This document shows, piece by piece, positions 36,381 to 45,383 of a DNA stretch of 64,000 nucleotides (its first letter is position 1; each line of letters opens with the position of its first letter). The stretch lies in contig NZ_JAKIKT010000001.1 of NCBI RefSeq assembly GCF_023349125.1, positions 558,001 to 622,000 of the forward strand, read 5' to 3'. The translations under genes and the position numbers were made by a program. The DNA is from Shewanella corallii. Lineage in GTDB: Bacteria; Pseudomonadota; Gammaproteobacteria; Enterobacterales; Shewanellaceae. The notes under the pieces are model-generated. The model searched no databases, had not been told where the DNA came from, and saw only the letters and a program-made list of their open reading frames with translations.

Positions 36381-37688
36381 ATGTTAACCCACTATATGGA
36401 TTTGGGCTGGCGCTCAATTCGCAAAACCCCGGTACTGTCAGCCCTGATGGTCATGGCTATCTCAATCGGAATTGGCATCACCCTGATATCGCTCAACGTG
36501 TTTCAGTTGATGTCCCATAACCCTGCCGGTGAGCGCAGCAGTGTGTTGCATATGACTCAACTATGGAGTCAGGGGCCGGATAGCTGGGAAGAGTACTCTG
36601 CCAATCTGACCTATCAGGACACCATGAACCTGAGACAGAGTGACATTCCTGTGCGTTCTGTAGCTTCGTTTCGCTCTGGTGGCGCAATTCATGCTGAGGG
36701 CAGTGATGCAGAGCCGGAGATGCGCAGTATTCGGGTTACCGACAGTGAGTTCTTTGCCATGTTCTCAGTACCATTCCTGTATGGCGGCAGTTGGGACAAG
36801 TCGGTCGACATGGAAGCTGCACATGTTGTGGTGATCAACGAAGATCTGAATCGCACCTTCCTTGGGGGCGGTAATAATGTTGGCAAAATCATTTATCTGG
36901 ATGTGACGCCCTACCAGATTGTCGGCATTATCGACCACTGGATGCCAAGGCCCAAATATTATGATGTTACCAACGGTTCCATGAATTTTGCCGAGAGTAT
37001 TTACGTCCCATTTTCGCTTACTCCCCACGAGGAGTTCCCGGTGTGGGGCAATACCAGTGGCTGGCAGTTTGAACCCCTGATCACCTACAACGATCGCTTG
37101 TTGTCAGAAAAAACCTGGATTCAGTTTTGGGCCGAGTTGCCGGATGAGGACGCCCAAATGCAGTTTTCACAGTGGCTGACCTCCTATGTAGAGCAGCAGC
37201 AGGCACTGGGACGCTTCACTGACAATACCCGCACCAGTTGGATGCGCCTTCTGGATGTAGCTGAATACCTTACAGACAGTGAAGTGGTACCCGAAGACAA
37301 CCGGATTATGATCGGTTTGAGTGCGCTGTTTCTGGCGGTATGTCTGGTCAATATTCTGGGGCTGCTGTTGACCAAGTTTCTTAAGCGGGCACCGGAAGTT
37401 GGAGTGCGCCGGGCAATAGGAGCCAGCCGCCGACAGATATTTCTGCAACACATGGTTGAGGTGAGTTTAATTGGCCTGCTGGGGGGCGTCATCGGCTTGG
37501 TCTGGGCCTGGTTTGGTCTGACGACTCTGGCTGATCACCTGGGGATGGAAGAGGCGCTTGGCAGGCTGGACCCCAGTATGTGGATCATGACACCCAGTAT
37601 CGCATTGGGCGCCGCCATGTTGGCGGGTATGTATCCTGCCTGGGTGATATGCCGTACCCAACCCAGCGTGTACCTCAAAAGTCAGTAA
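36381..37688 (+). CDS. MacB/FtsX-type ABC permease, first of two
   Basis: From ATG 36381 (AAGGAGAGCGGC upstream) the protein has 435 residues. It has one N-terminal helix (VLSALMVMAISIGIGITLISL), a large periplasmic MacB-like core domain (about 45-310), and three C-terminal helices of the FtsX domain (IMIGLSALFLAVCLVNILGLLL, FLKRAPEVGVRRAIGASRRQIFLQHM, then two more). The EVGVRRAIGAS motif is the usual FtsX coupling region. It pairs with the next permease, probably as a heterodimer, exporting an unknown substrate or performing mechanotransmission. Confidence 0.92.
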   Translation: MLTHYMDLGWRSIRKTPVLSALMVMAISIGIGITLISLNVFQLMSHNPAGERSSVLHMTQLWSQGPDSWEEYSANLTYQDTMNLRQSDIPVRSVASFRSGGAIHAEGSDAEPEMRSIRVTDSEFFAMFSVPFLYGGSWDKSVDMEAAHVVVINEDLNRTFLGGGNNVGKIIYLDVTPYQIVGIIDHWMPRPKYYDVTNGSMNFAESIYVPFSLTPHEEFPVWGNTSGWQFEPLITYNDRLLSEKTWIQFWAELPDEDAQMQFSQWLTSYVEQQQALGRFTDNTRTSWMRLLDVAEYLTDSEVVPEDNRIMIGLSALFLAVCLVNILGLLLTKFLKRAPEVGVRRAIGASRRQIFLQHMVEVSLIGLLGGVIGLVWAWFGLTTLADHLGMEEALGRLDPSMWIMTPSIALGAAMLAGMYPAWVICRTQPSVYLKSQ

Positions 37689-37698
37689 GGAGACTGCT

Positions 37699-38907
37699 AT
37701 GTTTACCATTAAACCCGTCCTCAGCAGTTTAATGCGAAGCCGTACCGGACCATTGCTCTTGCTGCTGCAAATCGTGCTGTCTGTTGCCATCGTGGCCAAT
37801 GCCGGATTTATTATTCAGGAGAGGCTGGCGCTGATGCAAAGAAGCTCTGGGATAGCAGAGCAGAGCGTGCTGTCATTTTCTCTGTATAACTTTGGTGAGA
37901 AAGTTAACCTGCCTCAGCAGCTTAAACGGGATCTGGAGATTCTCAGAAATATCCCCGGCATTAAGGCGGCCACATCAACTAATATGCTCCCCCTGTCTGG
38001 CAGCGGCTGGTCTGACCGATTTATTGATGGCCCTGACCCGGAAACTGCCAAATCAACGCCGGGATTTGCATGGTATCTGGGGGGGGAACAGATGGTCGAC
38101 ACCCTGGGTGTCAATGTCATCGAAGGTCGAAATTTTCGTGCTGATGAGTTGAATCACAGTATTACTGACAGTGGCATGAAAGCCCTGATGAGCGCGCCTT
38201 TGGCCAAAGAAGTCTTTGGTGAAGAGTCGGCCGTTGGCCAGATTATGTATCAGGGCAGCGATAATCAGATTGAGATTATTGGTGTTGTAGAAGTCCTGCA
38301 GGGGGCCTGGGTTGACAGTGATCAGTTTGATTACAGCGTGATTCAGAATATTGAACTGAATGAAAACCGCAGTAACCAATTTATGGTCAGGGCCGATCGC
38401 AGAGATGTTCCGGCGCTGGAGGAGACCATCAAGCAGGCTCTGAGAGCGGAGAACCCGGACCGGGTGATTCGTAACTTCAATACGCTCAGAGAATTGAAAG
38501 ATATGAGCTATGCCTTCCATGCGGTGATGGCTGGTATGTTGTCGATAATGATCATTTTGTTGTTGGTGATTACGTCACTGGGATTGTCAGGCATGGTGAT
38601 GTTCAATATTCAACGTCGTACCAAGCAGATTGGCACCCGCAGAGCCCTGGGGGCACGCAAGCGGGATATCGTGGGCATGTTTCTGGTGGAAAACTGGCTA
38701 ATCTGTTTCAGTGGAGGCTTGCTGGGAGGTTTGCTGGCAATGGAACTTGGCAGTCAATTGATGACCCTGTTCAGCTTGCCTATGATGGGCTGGCAATGGC
38801 CTGCAATGACGGTCGCGGGACTATTGGTGATTACTACGGTTGCCGTGTTGTTGCCAGCGCGGAAAGCGGCATTGATTTCCCCGGCTATTGCCACCCGTAC
38901 TGTCTAG
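37699..38907 (+). CDS. MacB/FtsX-type ABC permease, second of two
   Basis: Protein of 402 residues, the partner of the previous permease; the gap is only 10 bases and an AAGGAG site precedes ATG 37699. It has an N-terminal helix (GPLLLLLQIVLSVAIVANAGFII), a periplasmic core (about 45-275), and three C-terminal helices with the FtsX motif KQIGTRRALGARKRDIVGMFLVEN near residue 312. The two permeases share architecture but differ in sequence, so a heterodimer is likely. Confidence 0.92.
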   Translation: MFTIKPVLSSLMRSRTGPLLLLLQIVLSVAIVANAGFIIQERLALMQRSSGIAEQSVLSFSLYNFGEKVNLPQQLKRDLEILRNIPGIKAATSTNMLPLSGSGWSDRFIDGPDPETAKSTPGFAWYLGGEQMVDTLGVNVIEGRNFRADELNHSITDSGMKALMSAPLAKEVFGEESAVGQIMYQGSDNQIEIIGVVEVLQGAWVDSDQFDYSVIQNIELNENRSNQFMVRADRRDVPALEETIKQALRAENPDRVIRNFNTLRELKDMSYAFHAVMAGMLSIMIILLLVITSLGLSGMVMFNIQRRTKQIGTRRALGARKRDIVGMFLVENWLICFSGGLLGGLLAMELGSQLMTLFSLPMMGWQWPAMTVAGLLVITTVAVLLPARKAALISPAIATRTV

Positions 38908-38964
38908 ATGATGTTGCCAACTTGTTGTATCTTAGGGCTTTAAATTCAAGGAGTGGATGAGGCT

Positions 38965-40326
38965 GTGACGGAAACCATACTGGTAGTAGATGATAATCAG
39001 GCGGTTTGTCAGGCGCTGGCTCTGACGCTGGAGCTTCAGGGCTACCAGGCAGTTACCTGCCTGGGGCCGGATGAAGCCCTTGAGGTGCTCTCCTCCCGGG
39101 AGGTTGATCTGGTGATTCAGGATATGAATTTCACCCAGGACACCACCTCGGGAGGGGAGGGGCGACAGCTGTTCTATGATATCCGCACCTGTCACCCCAA
39201 TATGCCGCTGATTTTGATGACGGCGTGGACTGATTTGAATACTGCAGTTGAGCTGGTAAAGACCGGGCATGCCGATTATATGGGTAAGCCCTGGGATGAT
39301 ACCAAGCTGCTGACCAGTGTCGCTAACTTGCTAAATCTACATCGTTTATCCCGCGAGAACTCCACTCTGGTAAGACAACAAACGCAGCGTCAGCAGGGAA
39401 TTCGGGATGCAGATTTGTGCGGCCTGATATTTGCCTCCGGCGCCATGGAGCGCTGTGTCGATTTGGCAGTGCAGGTGGCAGCATCTGACGTGCCTGTGTT
39501 AATTACCGGTCCCAATGGGGCCGGTAAAGACAGGTTGGCGGATATTATCCACGCCAACTCTGTGCTTAAAGATAAGCCCCTGATAAAAGTCAATGTAGGG
39601 GCGCTGCCGGTAGATCTCCTTGAGGCAGAACTGTTTGGTGCTGAAGCCGGCGCTTTTACCGGCGCTACCAAGGCCAGAATAGGGCGTTTTGAGGCGGCTG
39701 ATGGTGGCACTCTGTTTCTGGATGAGATCGGTAATTTGCCCTTGTCGGGGCAGATAAAGCTGCTCAGGGTACTGCAAACCGGCGAGTTTGAGCGCCTTGG
39801 CAGTCACCAGACCCGAAAAGTGAAGGTGAGGGTGATCAGTGCTACCAATGCCAACCTGACTGAAGATATTGCCGAAGGCCGATTCCGGGAAGATCTATTT
39901 TATCGACTCAATGTGATTGAACTTGTTCTGCCACCACTGGCTGAGCGACAGGATGATATTCCGGCGCTGGTCAGCTATTTTATCGGCCCGGATTTCAGTA
40001 TCAGCCCCAACGCCAGGGCCGCACTGTTGGCGCACGCCTGGCCGGGTAATGTGCGAGAGTTGGAAAATGCCTGTAAGCGTGCGGTGCTGTTGGCAAAGTC
40101 TGCCAGACTGGAGGCGCAGGACTTTGGGTTGACGGGGCAAGTTATGGAGGCTGGGCAGACTAATGCACCAACGGCTTCCTCTCACCCTGCTAAAAAGATC
40201 TCACGCGCTGATATTGAAGATGCTCTGGCGGCTCACAATGGGGTGGTGGCTCATGTTGCCAAATCTTTGGGGCTAAGCAGGCAGGCGCTTTACCGTCGAA
40301 TGGATAAGCTGGGGATTGCCCGCTGA
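38965..40326 (+). CDS. NtrC-type sigma-54-dependent response regulator
   Basis: From GTG 38965, with AAGGAG 11 bases upstream, the protein has 453 residues. The receiver (TILVVDDNQAVCQAL, phospho-acceptor Asp in LVIQDMNFTQD, LILMTAWTD) is followed by the AAA+ domain (Walker A variant GPNGAGKD near residue 183, GAFTGAT near 226, GGTLFLDEIGNLPL near 250) and a Fis-type helix-turn-helix (VVAHVAKSLGLSRQALYRRMDKLGI). GAFTGA shows true sigma-54 activation. It probably drives the -24/-12 promoter upstream of the export operon. GTG 38953 is a less likely start because it overlaps the ribosome-binding site. Confidence 0.92.
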   Translation: MTETILVVDDNQAVCQALALTLELQGYQAVTCLGPDEALEVLSSREVDLVIQDMNFTQDTTSGGEGRQLFYDIRTCHPNMPLILMTAWTDLNTAVELVKTGHADYMGKPWDDTKLLTSVANLLNLHRLSRENSTLVRQQTQRQQGIRDADLCGLIFASGAMERCVDLAVQVAASDVPVLITGPNGAGKDRLADIIHANSVLKDKPLIKVNVGALPVDLLEAELFGAEAGAFTGATKARIGRFEAADGGTLFLDEIGNLPLSGQIKLLRVLQTGEFERLGSHQTRKVKVRVISATNANLTEDIAEGRFREDLFYRLNVIELVLPPLAERQDDIPALVSYFIGPDFSISPNARAALLAHAWPGNVRELENACKRAVLLAKSARLEAQDFGLTGQVMEAGQTNAPTASSHPAKKISRADIEDALAAHNGVVAHVAKSLGLSRQALYRRMDKLGIAR

Positions 40327-40354
40327 TGAAGCAAAGGCTTTTTGGGGGACAGGA

Positions 40355-41695
40355 ATGACACTGGCTTTGCGACTCACCGGGGTATGTGTTGCCTGCTCTT
40401 TGTTGGGGACTGCTCTGGGTATCTGGATGTGGCAATGGCTGGACGCCGGGGCGATATTGGCGGCATTGGTTATCGCCTGTGTGGTTGCAGGGCTGGCCGC
40501 AAGATTACTGACCCGTCAGCTGTATACCAGCCTGGCTAGCCTGGAAACAGGGCTGTTAAATTTTAAAGATAATGACTTCAGCGTGCGTGTCCCCGAAACC
40601 GGAACTGGCCAGCTACGTAATCTTTCCATCCTGTTCAATGAAGCCGCGGCCAGGCTGAGGCAGGAGCGTCAGTATATCTACCAGCGGGAGTTGTTGCTGG
40701 ACAAGGTGATCCACAGTTCCCCCAACGTGATGCTGCTGTTGGATGACAACAACAGGGTGATCTACTCCAATGACGCTGCCCGTCATCTGTTGAACCAGGG
40801 CCAGATGATTAATGGTTTGATGTTGTCTGAGCTTGAAGTACGCCTGCCGGCTGAGTTTCATAACGCTCTGCAGTCAGGCACTGATGGTTTGTTTTCTGTT
40901 GGCGATGGGGAAGTACAGACCTGGCATCTGAGCCGTGGACGCTTTCAGCTTAATGGTCAGCGTCATCACCTGTTGTTGCTCAAGCAGATGACCCGGGAAT
41001 TGAGTCGTCAGGAGGTCAGTGTCTGGAAGAAAATCATTCGTGTGATTGGCCATGAGCTGAATAATTCCCTGGCGCCCATCAGTTCTATGGTGAATTCGGG
41101 CAAACTCATCTGCCGTGACTATCATGAACCCAAGCTGGACCTTATCTTCAACACAATTGAGGACAGAACAGCCCACCTGAGCCAGTTTATTTTCAACTAT
41201 ACCCGCTTTGCCAAAATGCCTCTGCCGAGCCAGGAAACGGTAGAGTGGAGCCCATTTCTGGCGCAGCTTGCTGCTCAATACAGTTTCAAACTGGAGGGAG
41301 CTTTACCCGAATATCCTGGGTGGTTTGACCGTATTCAGTTGGAGCAGGTGCTGCTGAACCTGCTGAAAAATGCTCACGAATCAGGCTCTGCCAATGATGA
41401 CATCTGTATGTTGCTGGAGTCTGAACACAGAGAGAGCAAATCCGGTGTGCGTATCAGTGTCAGCGACAGGGGCTCAGGGATGAGTGCCGATGTACTGCGA
41501 CAGGCCCTGTTGCCTTTCTACTCTACCAAACGCTCCGGCTCCGGTATTGGCTTGTCTCTTTGCCGTGAAATCGTCGAAGCCCACGACGGTCAGATAAGTC
41601 TGCACAACCGGGACGGTGGCGGACTGAGCGTGAACATCTGGCTGCCAGCAGAGATGGCGGCTTCACAACAACAGGACAAGCGTCACACTCAATAA
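40355..41695 (+). CDS. NtrY-like sensor histidine kinase
   Basis: From ATG 40355, after GGGGGACAGG, the protein has 446 residues. Two hydrophobic helices (about residues 4-24 and 30-52) leave almost no periplasmic loop. A HAMP-like segment (LETGLLNFKDNDFSVRV), a PAS domain (about 120-200), the phospho-acceptor box IRVIGHELNNSLAPISS with His near 233, and a HATPase (LLNLLKNAHESG, DRGSGMS, KRSGSGIGLSLCREIVEAH) follow. The short sensor loop suggests membrane or cytoplasmic sensing, for instance of the transporter. Partner of the regulator at 38965. Confidence 0.9.
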   Translation: MTLALRLTGVCVACSLLGTALGIWMWQWLDAGAILAALVIACVVAGLAARLLTRQLYTSLASLETGLLNFKDNDFSVRVPETGTGQLRNLSILFNEAAARLRQERQYIYQRELLLDKVIHSSPNVMLLLDDNNRVIYSNDAARHLLNQGQMINGLMLSELEVRLPAEFHNALQSGTDGLFSVGDGEVQTWHLSRGRFQLNGQRHHLLLLKQMTRELSRQEVSVWKKIIRVIGHELNNSLAPISSMVNSGKLICRDYHEPKLDLIFNTIEDRTAHLSQFIFNYTRFAKMPLPSQETVEWSPFLAQLAAQYSFKLEGALPEYPGWFDRIQLEQVLLNLLKNAHESGSANDDICMLLESEHRESKSGVRISVSDRGSGMSADVLRQALLPFYSTKRSGSGIGLSLCREIVEAHDGQISLHNRDGGGLSVNIWLPAEMAASQQQDKRHTQ

Positions 41696-41787
41696 GCCCC
41701 TTGCTTGTCGCTTTTATTGGCTTTCGCTAATGTTGGGCTCAAATTAGCCCTCAGCCGCATTGCGGTGACTTAAAACGGAAGCTCTCC

Positions 41788-42945
41788 ATGATTACCCTTA
41801 TCCGTAACGTTGACCTTTATTCCCCTGAGCCCATGGGACGTCAGGACTTGCTGTTTGCCGCAGGCAAGGTATTGGCAATAGGTAAAAACCTTAATATTCA
41901 GGGTGAGCAGGTGGAGGTCCTTGATGGCTCAGATATGATCTTGATCCCCGGACTGGTGGATCCACTGGTCCATATTACAGGTGGTGGCGGAGAGGGCGGC
42001 TTTCACACGCGGACGCCAGCGATGGAGTTTACCGAAGCCAGCATATATGGGGTGACAACTCTGGTTGGCTGTCTGGGCACCGATTCTGTCAGCCGTACAC
42101 TGGAAGATCTGTTGGCCAAGGCTAAGGGGCTGAAAAACGAAGGCTTGAATGTTTACTGTTACACAGGCTCCTACGCCTTTCCGGTGAAAACCCTGACCGG
42201 GGATATCGAGCGTGACCTGATGCTGGTGGATGAGGTGATCGGTGTCGGTGAGATAGCCATTGCCGATCACAGAGGTTCGCAACTGTCTGCCAGCGAGTTG
42301 GCCAGAGTGGCTGCCCAGTGCCGTGTAGGAGGTATGTTGTCGGGCAAGGCCGGGATTGTATTTGTGCATGTGGGCGATGGCAAAACCGGGCTTAACATCC
42401 TGCATGAGGTGGCGGAGCTGTCAGATATACCTCTGACTCAGTTTTATCCGACCCATATCAACCGCAGCCAAAAGGTGCTTGATGAAGGTATCACCTTTGC
42501 CAAAGCTGGCGGCATGATTGATTTTACGACGTCTACCAATGAGTCCTGTCTTGCCAGTGGTGAAGTGCCTGTTGTGGATGCTATTCGTCAGGCGATTGAG
42601 GCCGGAGTCTCTGCTGACAATATCAGTCTCAGCTCTGATGGTAATGCCAGCCTGCCTGTATTCAATGACAAAGGAGAGTTGGTCTCACTGGAAGTGGGAC
42701 GGGTAGGCAGTCTGTTTGAAGCGCTGACGGATTGTCTTAAGGCCAAAATGTCACTGGGTGATGTCTTGCCCATGTTTACCCGCAATGCCGCCAGGACGAT
42801 GAAACTTAAGGGAAAAGGCGTGATTGAGGTTAACAGTGATGCCGATATGGTGTTGTTGAATAAAGAGTTTGTCATTCAATCTGTTTGGAGTCGTGGTCGC
42901 CAGCTGGTCGCTGAAGGACAGCCTATCGTCAGGGGCACTTTTTAA
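41788..42945 (+). CDS. iadA: Isoaspartyl dipeptidase (beta-aspartyl peptidase)
   Basis: Amidohydrolase-superfamily enzyme of 385 residues that cleaves beta-aspartyl dipeptides left by protein damage or turnover. Metal-binding and family motifs are GLVDPLVHITGGGGEGGF near residue 55 (His ligand), EIAIADHRGSQLSASEL near 156, FVHVGDGKTGLNIL near 192, PTHINRSQ near 222 and LSSDGNAS near 280. An AACGGAAG site precedes the ATG. It is monocistronic, between the two-component genes and csgE, with its own terminator. Confidence 0.94.
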   Translation: MITLIRNVDLYSPEPMGRQDLLFAAGKVLAIGKNLNIQGEQVEVLDGSDMILIPGLVDPLVHITGGGGEGGFHTRTPAMEFTEASIYGVTTLVGCLGTDSVSRTLEDLLAKAKGLKNEGLNVYCYTGSYAFPVKTLTGDIERDLMLVDEVIGVGEIAIADHRGSQLSASELARVAAQCRVGGMLSGKAGIVFVHVGDGKTGLNILHEVAELSDIPLTQFYPTHINRSQKVLDEGITFAKAGGMIDFTTSTNESCLASGEVPVVDAIRQAIEAGVSADNISLSSDGNASLPVFNDKGELVSLEVGRVGSLFEALTDCLKAKMSLGDVLPMFTRNAARTMKLKGKGVIEVNSDADMVLLNKEFVIQSVWSRGRQLVAEGQPIVRGTF

Positions 42946-42976
42946 GCTCATTAATCTTACCCCAAAGTAGTATATG

Positions 42977-43013
42977 AAATAGCCCGACCTACCCAGTCGG
43001 GCTATTTTGTTTC
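42977..43013 (+). terminator. Terminator after iadA
   Basis: Perfect 12-bp stem AAATAGCCCGAC / GTCGGGCTATTT with a 7-base loop and a T-rich tail. Confidence 0.9.
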
Positions 43014-43114
43014 TGTTCTGGTGCTTTGCTGAGTCGGTATTGCTAGATTAAAACTTCGTTCGTATCGGATTTCGTGGTCAATTGTCACGGAACTGGACTC
43101 TGGTTGGGTGAAAG

Positions 43115-43504
43115 ATGTATGTCTGCAAAACTCTGATACTGGTAATTCTGCTGCTGATTGCTCCGGTTTCCCGGGCCAGTGACGACATAGAAATTAGTGG
43201 ATTGGTAATTGACCGAACCCTGACACGGTTTGGTAAAGATTTTGCCTTTTATTATTCGGGCTACTGGCGGGATTTGACCTTTACTCAGGGAGCAAATGTG
43301 ACCCTGACAGAGACAGTTTTCCCTCAAGCCGGAACCAAGTTGACCGTCGAGATCAACGGCACGCTTATCTATGTGACTCACTTTGGTCGACGCGCCTCTC
43401 CCGTTAAAGAGCGCGCTGAAGAAGCAGTACTGAGAACCGTGGATTATCTGGCTCATATTCAGGCCGAGGCATTGTCCGGTGAATTGGCGGCCGGGGGACA
43501 GTGA
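43115..43504 (+). CDS. csgE: Curli assembly protein CsgE
   Basis: Periplasmic accessory factor that caps the CsgG channel and guides CsgA. It has 129 residues, the E. coli length, with a signal peptide (LVILLLIAPVSRA) and the family core EISGLVIDRTLTRFGKDFAFYYSGYWRD and LTVEINGTLIYVTHFGRR. It is the first of three collinear genes csgEFG. No csgD, csgB or csgA is visible on either side in this window. Confidence 0.93.
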   Translation: MYVCKTLILVILLLIAPVSRASDDIEISGLVIDRTLTRFGKDFAFYYSGYWRDLTFTQGANVTLTETVFPQAGTKLTVEINGTLIYVTHFGRRASPVKERAEEAVLRTVDYLAHIQAEALSGELAAGGQ

Positions 43505-43543
43505 TTTCCCCGCTGTATTGGGCCAAGGATTGGGAAAATAAAG

Positions 43544-43957
43544 ATGATAAATAAAGCAAAGCTAACCGGGTGGCGGCCTGTGCTGGTGGGACTAAGCCTG
43601 GCTTTCTGCGCTTCCTCCGGGGCGACAGAACTGGTTTATACACCAATTAACCCTACCTTTGGTGGAAACCCACTTAATGGCACCTTCTTGCTGAATAAGG
43701 CCAATGCCCAAAATAAGCATACGGAAGCTGCTGATGACAAAGACTTTGAAACCCGATTTCGGGAGTCCCTTGAGCGTAACATTATCAATACCATCACCCG
43801 CAATGTCGCAGATGGCGAGTTGACTGAGGGCTATTACAACACTGGACAACATGAGATTCAGATAACCCCTACGGCTTCCGGTGTCACCATTACCATCACC
43901 AATATTGAAACCGGTGAGGTCACTGTGATTGAAGTTGATACACCAGGAGGGGGCTAA
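43544..43957 (+). CDS. csgF: Curli assembly protein CsgF
   Basis: Surface-exposed coupling factor that links CsgG to the nucleator CsgB. It has 137 residues, with a signal peptide ending near SSGA/TELV and the invariant start of the mature protein TELVYTPINPTFGGNPLNG, which in E. coli inserts into the CsgG pore, followed by FLLNKANAQN. It lies 39 bases after csgE and three bases before csgG. Confidence 0.95.
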   Translation: MINKAKLTGWRPVLVGLSLAFCASSGATELVYTPINPTFGGNPLNGTFLLNKANAQNKHTEAADDKDFETRFRESLERNIINTITRNVADGELTEGYYNTGQHEIQITPTASGVTITITNIETGEVTVIEVDTPGGG

Positions 43958-43959
43958 CC

Positions 43960-44736
43960 ATGAAGAAGTTGTTTATATCCGCCATCCTGTTGCTGTTGGG
44001 AGGATGTAGCCTTTTCCCTAAACCGGATGTGAATCTCACCGAGGCAGAGGTCAATCCGGTCAGTGACACTATGAAGTCTATCAAGGCTATGCCAATCCCC
44101 AGGAGTACGATTCCGGTAGCTGTGTACTCTTTCAGGGATCAAACCGGTCAGTACAAACCTCAGGCCAATGTGTCCTCCTTTTCTACTGCGGTCACTCAGG
44201 GTGCGACCTCTATGCTGGTGCAAACCTTGTTGGAGTCCGGCTGGTTCACTCCGGTGGAACGGGAAGGGCTGCAAAATCTGCTGACAGAGCGCAAGATTAC
44301 CAACAAGAGTAAAGGCAAAGACGAACTGCCTGCGCTGACAGACGCCAGGCTTCTGATTGAAGGCGGGATTATCGCCTACGAAACTAATATCAACACTGGC
44401 GGCAGTGGCCTTGGCTACTATGGTATTTCTGCGTCTGAGCTGTTTCGCGAAGATCAGGTTACCATCTACTTGAGAGCCGTGGATGTATTTACCGGCAAAG
44501 TGATGATGTCTGTTTCCACCACCAAGCGGGTTTACTCTCAGGAGATGCGTGCCGGTTTGTTCCGCTATATCAGCTTTAAGGAGTTGGCAGAAGCCGAGGT
44601 GGGCTTTACCACTAATGAACCCGTGCAGTTTTGCGTGTTGTCAGCGATTGAGCTGGCGGTGTCTGAACTTATCCAGCAGGGGATATCCAAAGGGTTCTGG
44701 CGCCCAGATCAGGAACTGGTCAGAAACGGCAGCTGA
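43960..44736 (+). CDS. csgG: Curli secretion channel lipoprotein CsgG
   Basis: Outer-membrane lipoprotein forming the nonameric curli export pore. It has 258 residues, with lipobox LGGC (Cys16). Family segments include IPVAVYSFRDQTGQYKP near residue 49, GWFTPVEREGLQNLLTERKI near 89, LIEGGIIAYETNINTGG near 128, YYGISASELFREDQVTIYLRAVDVFTGKV near 151 and a C-terminal helix. It ends the operon, two bases after csgF, followed by a terminator. Confidence 0.95.
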   Translation: MKKLFISAILLLLGGCSLFPKPDVNLTEAEVNPVSDTMKSIKAMPIPRSTIPVAVYSFRDQTGQYKPQANVSSFSTAVTQGATSMLVQTLLESGWFTPVEREGLQNLLTERKITNKSKGKDELPALTDARLLIEGGIIAYETNINTGGSGLGYYGISASELFREDQVTIYLRAVDVFTGKVMMSVSTTKRVYSQEMRAGLFRYISFKELAEAEVGFTTNEPVQFCVLSAIELAVSELIQQGISKGFWRPDQELVRNGS

Positions 44737-44750
44737 TGGTATTTTGCAGC

Positions 44751-44780
44751 AAAAAGCCCGCTAAATTTGCGGGCTTTTTT
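44751..44780. terminator. Bidirectional terminator between csgG and the TetR gene
   Basis: Perfect 11-bp stem AAAAAGCCCGC / GCGGGCTTTTT with a 7-base loop; T tracts on both strands serve both converging genes. Confidence 0.92.
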
Positions 44781-44794
44781 GTTTTGAAATGCTG

Positions 44795-45373
44795 TCAGTT
44801 GTGAATTGGCGTGATTGACTGCCAAAACTGCTGGAAGGCAGCATCCTGATAGTGATGCTGTTGCCAGCGTGCGGGGTTGTCCAGAAAAAAGCGGGTGGCA
44901 GCCAAAAACTGGCCATGGCAGTTCTCCAGCATCAAGTCTGCCGGGAAGTCTGCTATCTCACCGGCTTGCTGACCCTGTAGCAACAGGTCCCCCAAAAATC
45001 CCAAAACCTCCTCCATAGCCATCTTGCGTATCTCAGGTGACAACGCTGGAGACATACAAAACTGCTGGAAGAACAGTTGCTTCTGTGGATTATCGAGTGC
45101 CCATTCCATCCCGGTTTGCCAAACATGATGGGCGTTATGCCGCAAACCGGACTCAGACTTAAGTCCTGCCTGCATTTCTACCGCCAGCTCCTGTTTTACC
45201 GTCAGAAAGAGTTCGGCAAGCAAAGCATCTTTACTGGCAAAGTGATGAAACAGAGTACCGGTAGCTACCCCTGCCGCTTTGGCGATGGATGCTGTTGAGG
45301 TGGCATGGTAGCCCTGCTCGGTAAACAGAGTTAAGGCCGCATCAAGAATCGCCTGTTTTTTATCTGTGCGCAT
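44795..45373 (-). CDS. TetR family regulator of the adjacent aldehyde dehydrogenase
   Basis: From ATG 45373 (GAGGTAAAG upstream) the protein has 192 residues. The N-terminal helix-turn-helix is AILDAALTLFTEQGYHATSTASIAKAAGVATGTLFHHFASKDALLAELF. The C-terminal ligand-binding domain is helical. Its gene is 10 bases downstream of the aldehyde dehydrogenase gene, and a perfect palindromic operator lies in front of that gene, so it probably represses its own operon and responds to an aldehyde or related ligand. Confidence 0.92.
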   Translation of the reverse strand: MRTDKKQAILDAALTLFTEQGYHATSTASIAKAAGVATGTLFHHFASKDALLAELFLTVKQELAVEMQAGLKSESGLRHNAHHVWQTGMEWALDNPQKQLFFQQFCMSPALSPEIRKMAMEEVLGFLGDLLLQGQQAGEIADFPADLMLENCHGQFLAATRFFLDNPARWQQHHYQDAAFQQFWQSITPIHN

Positions 45374-45383
45374 CTTTACCTCC

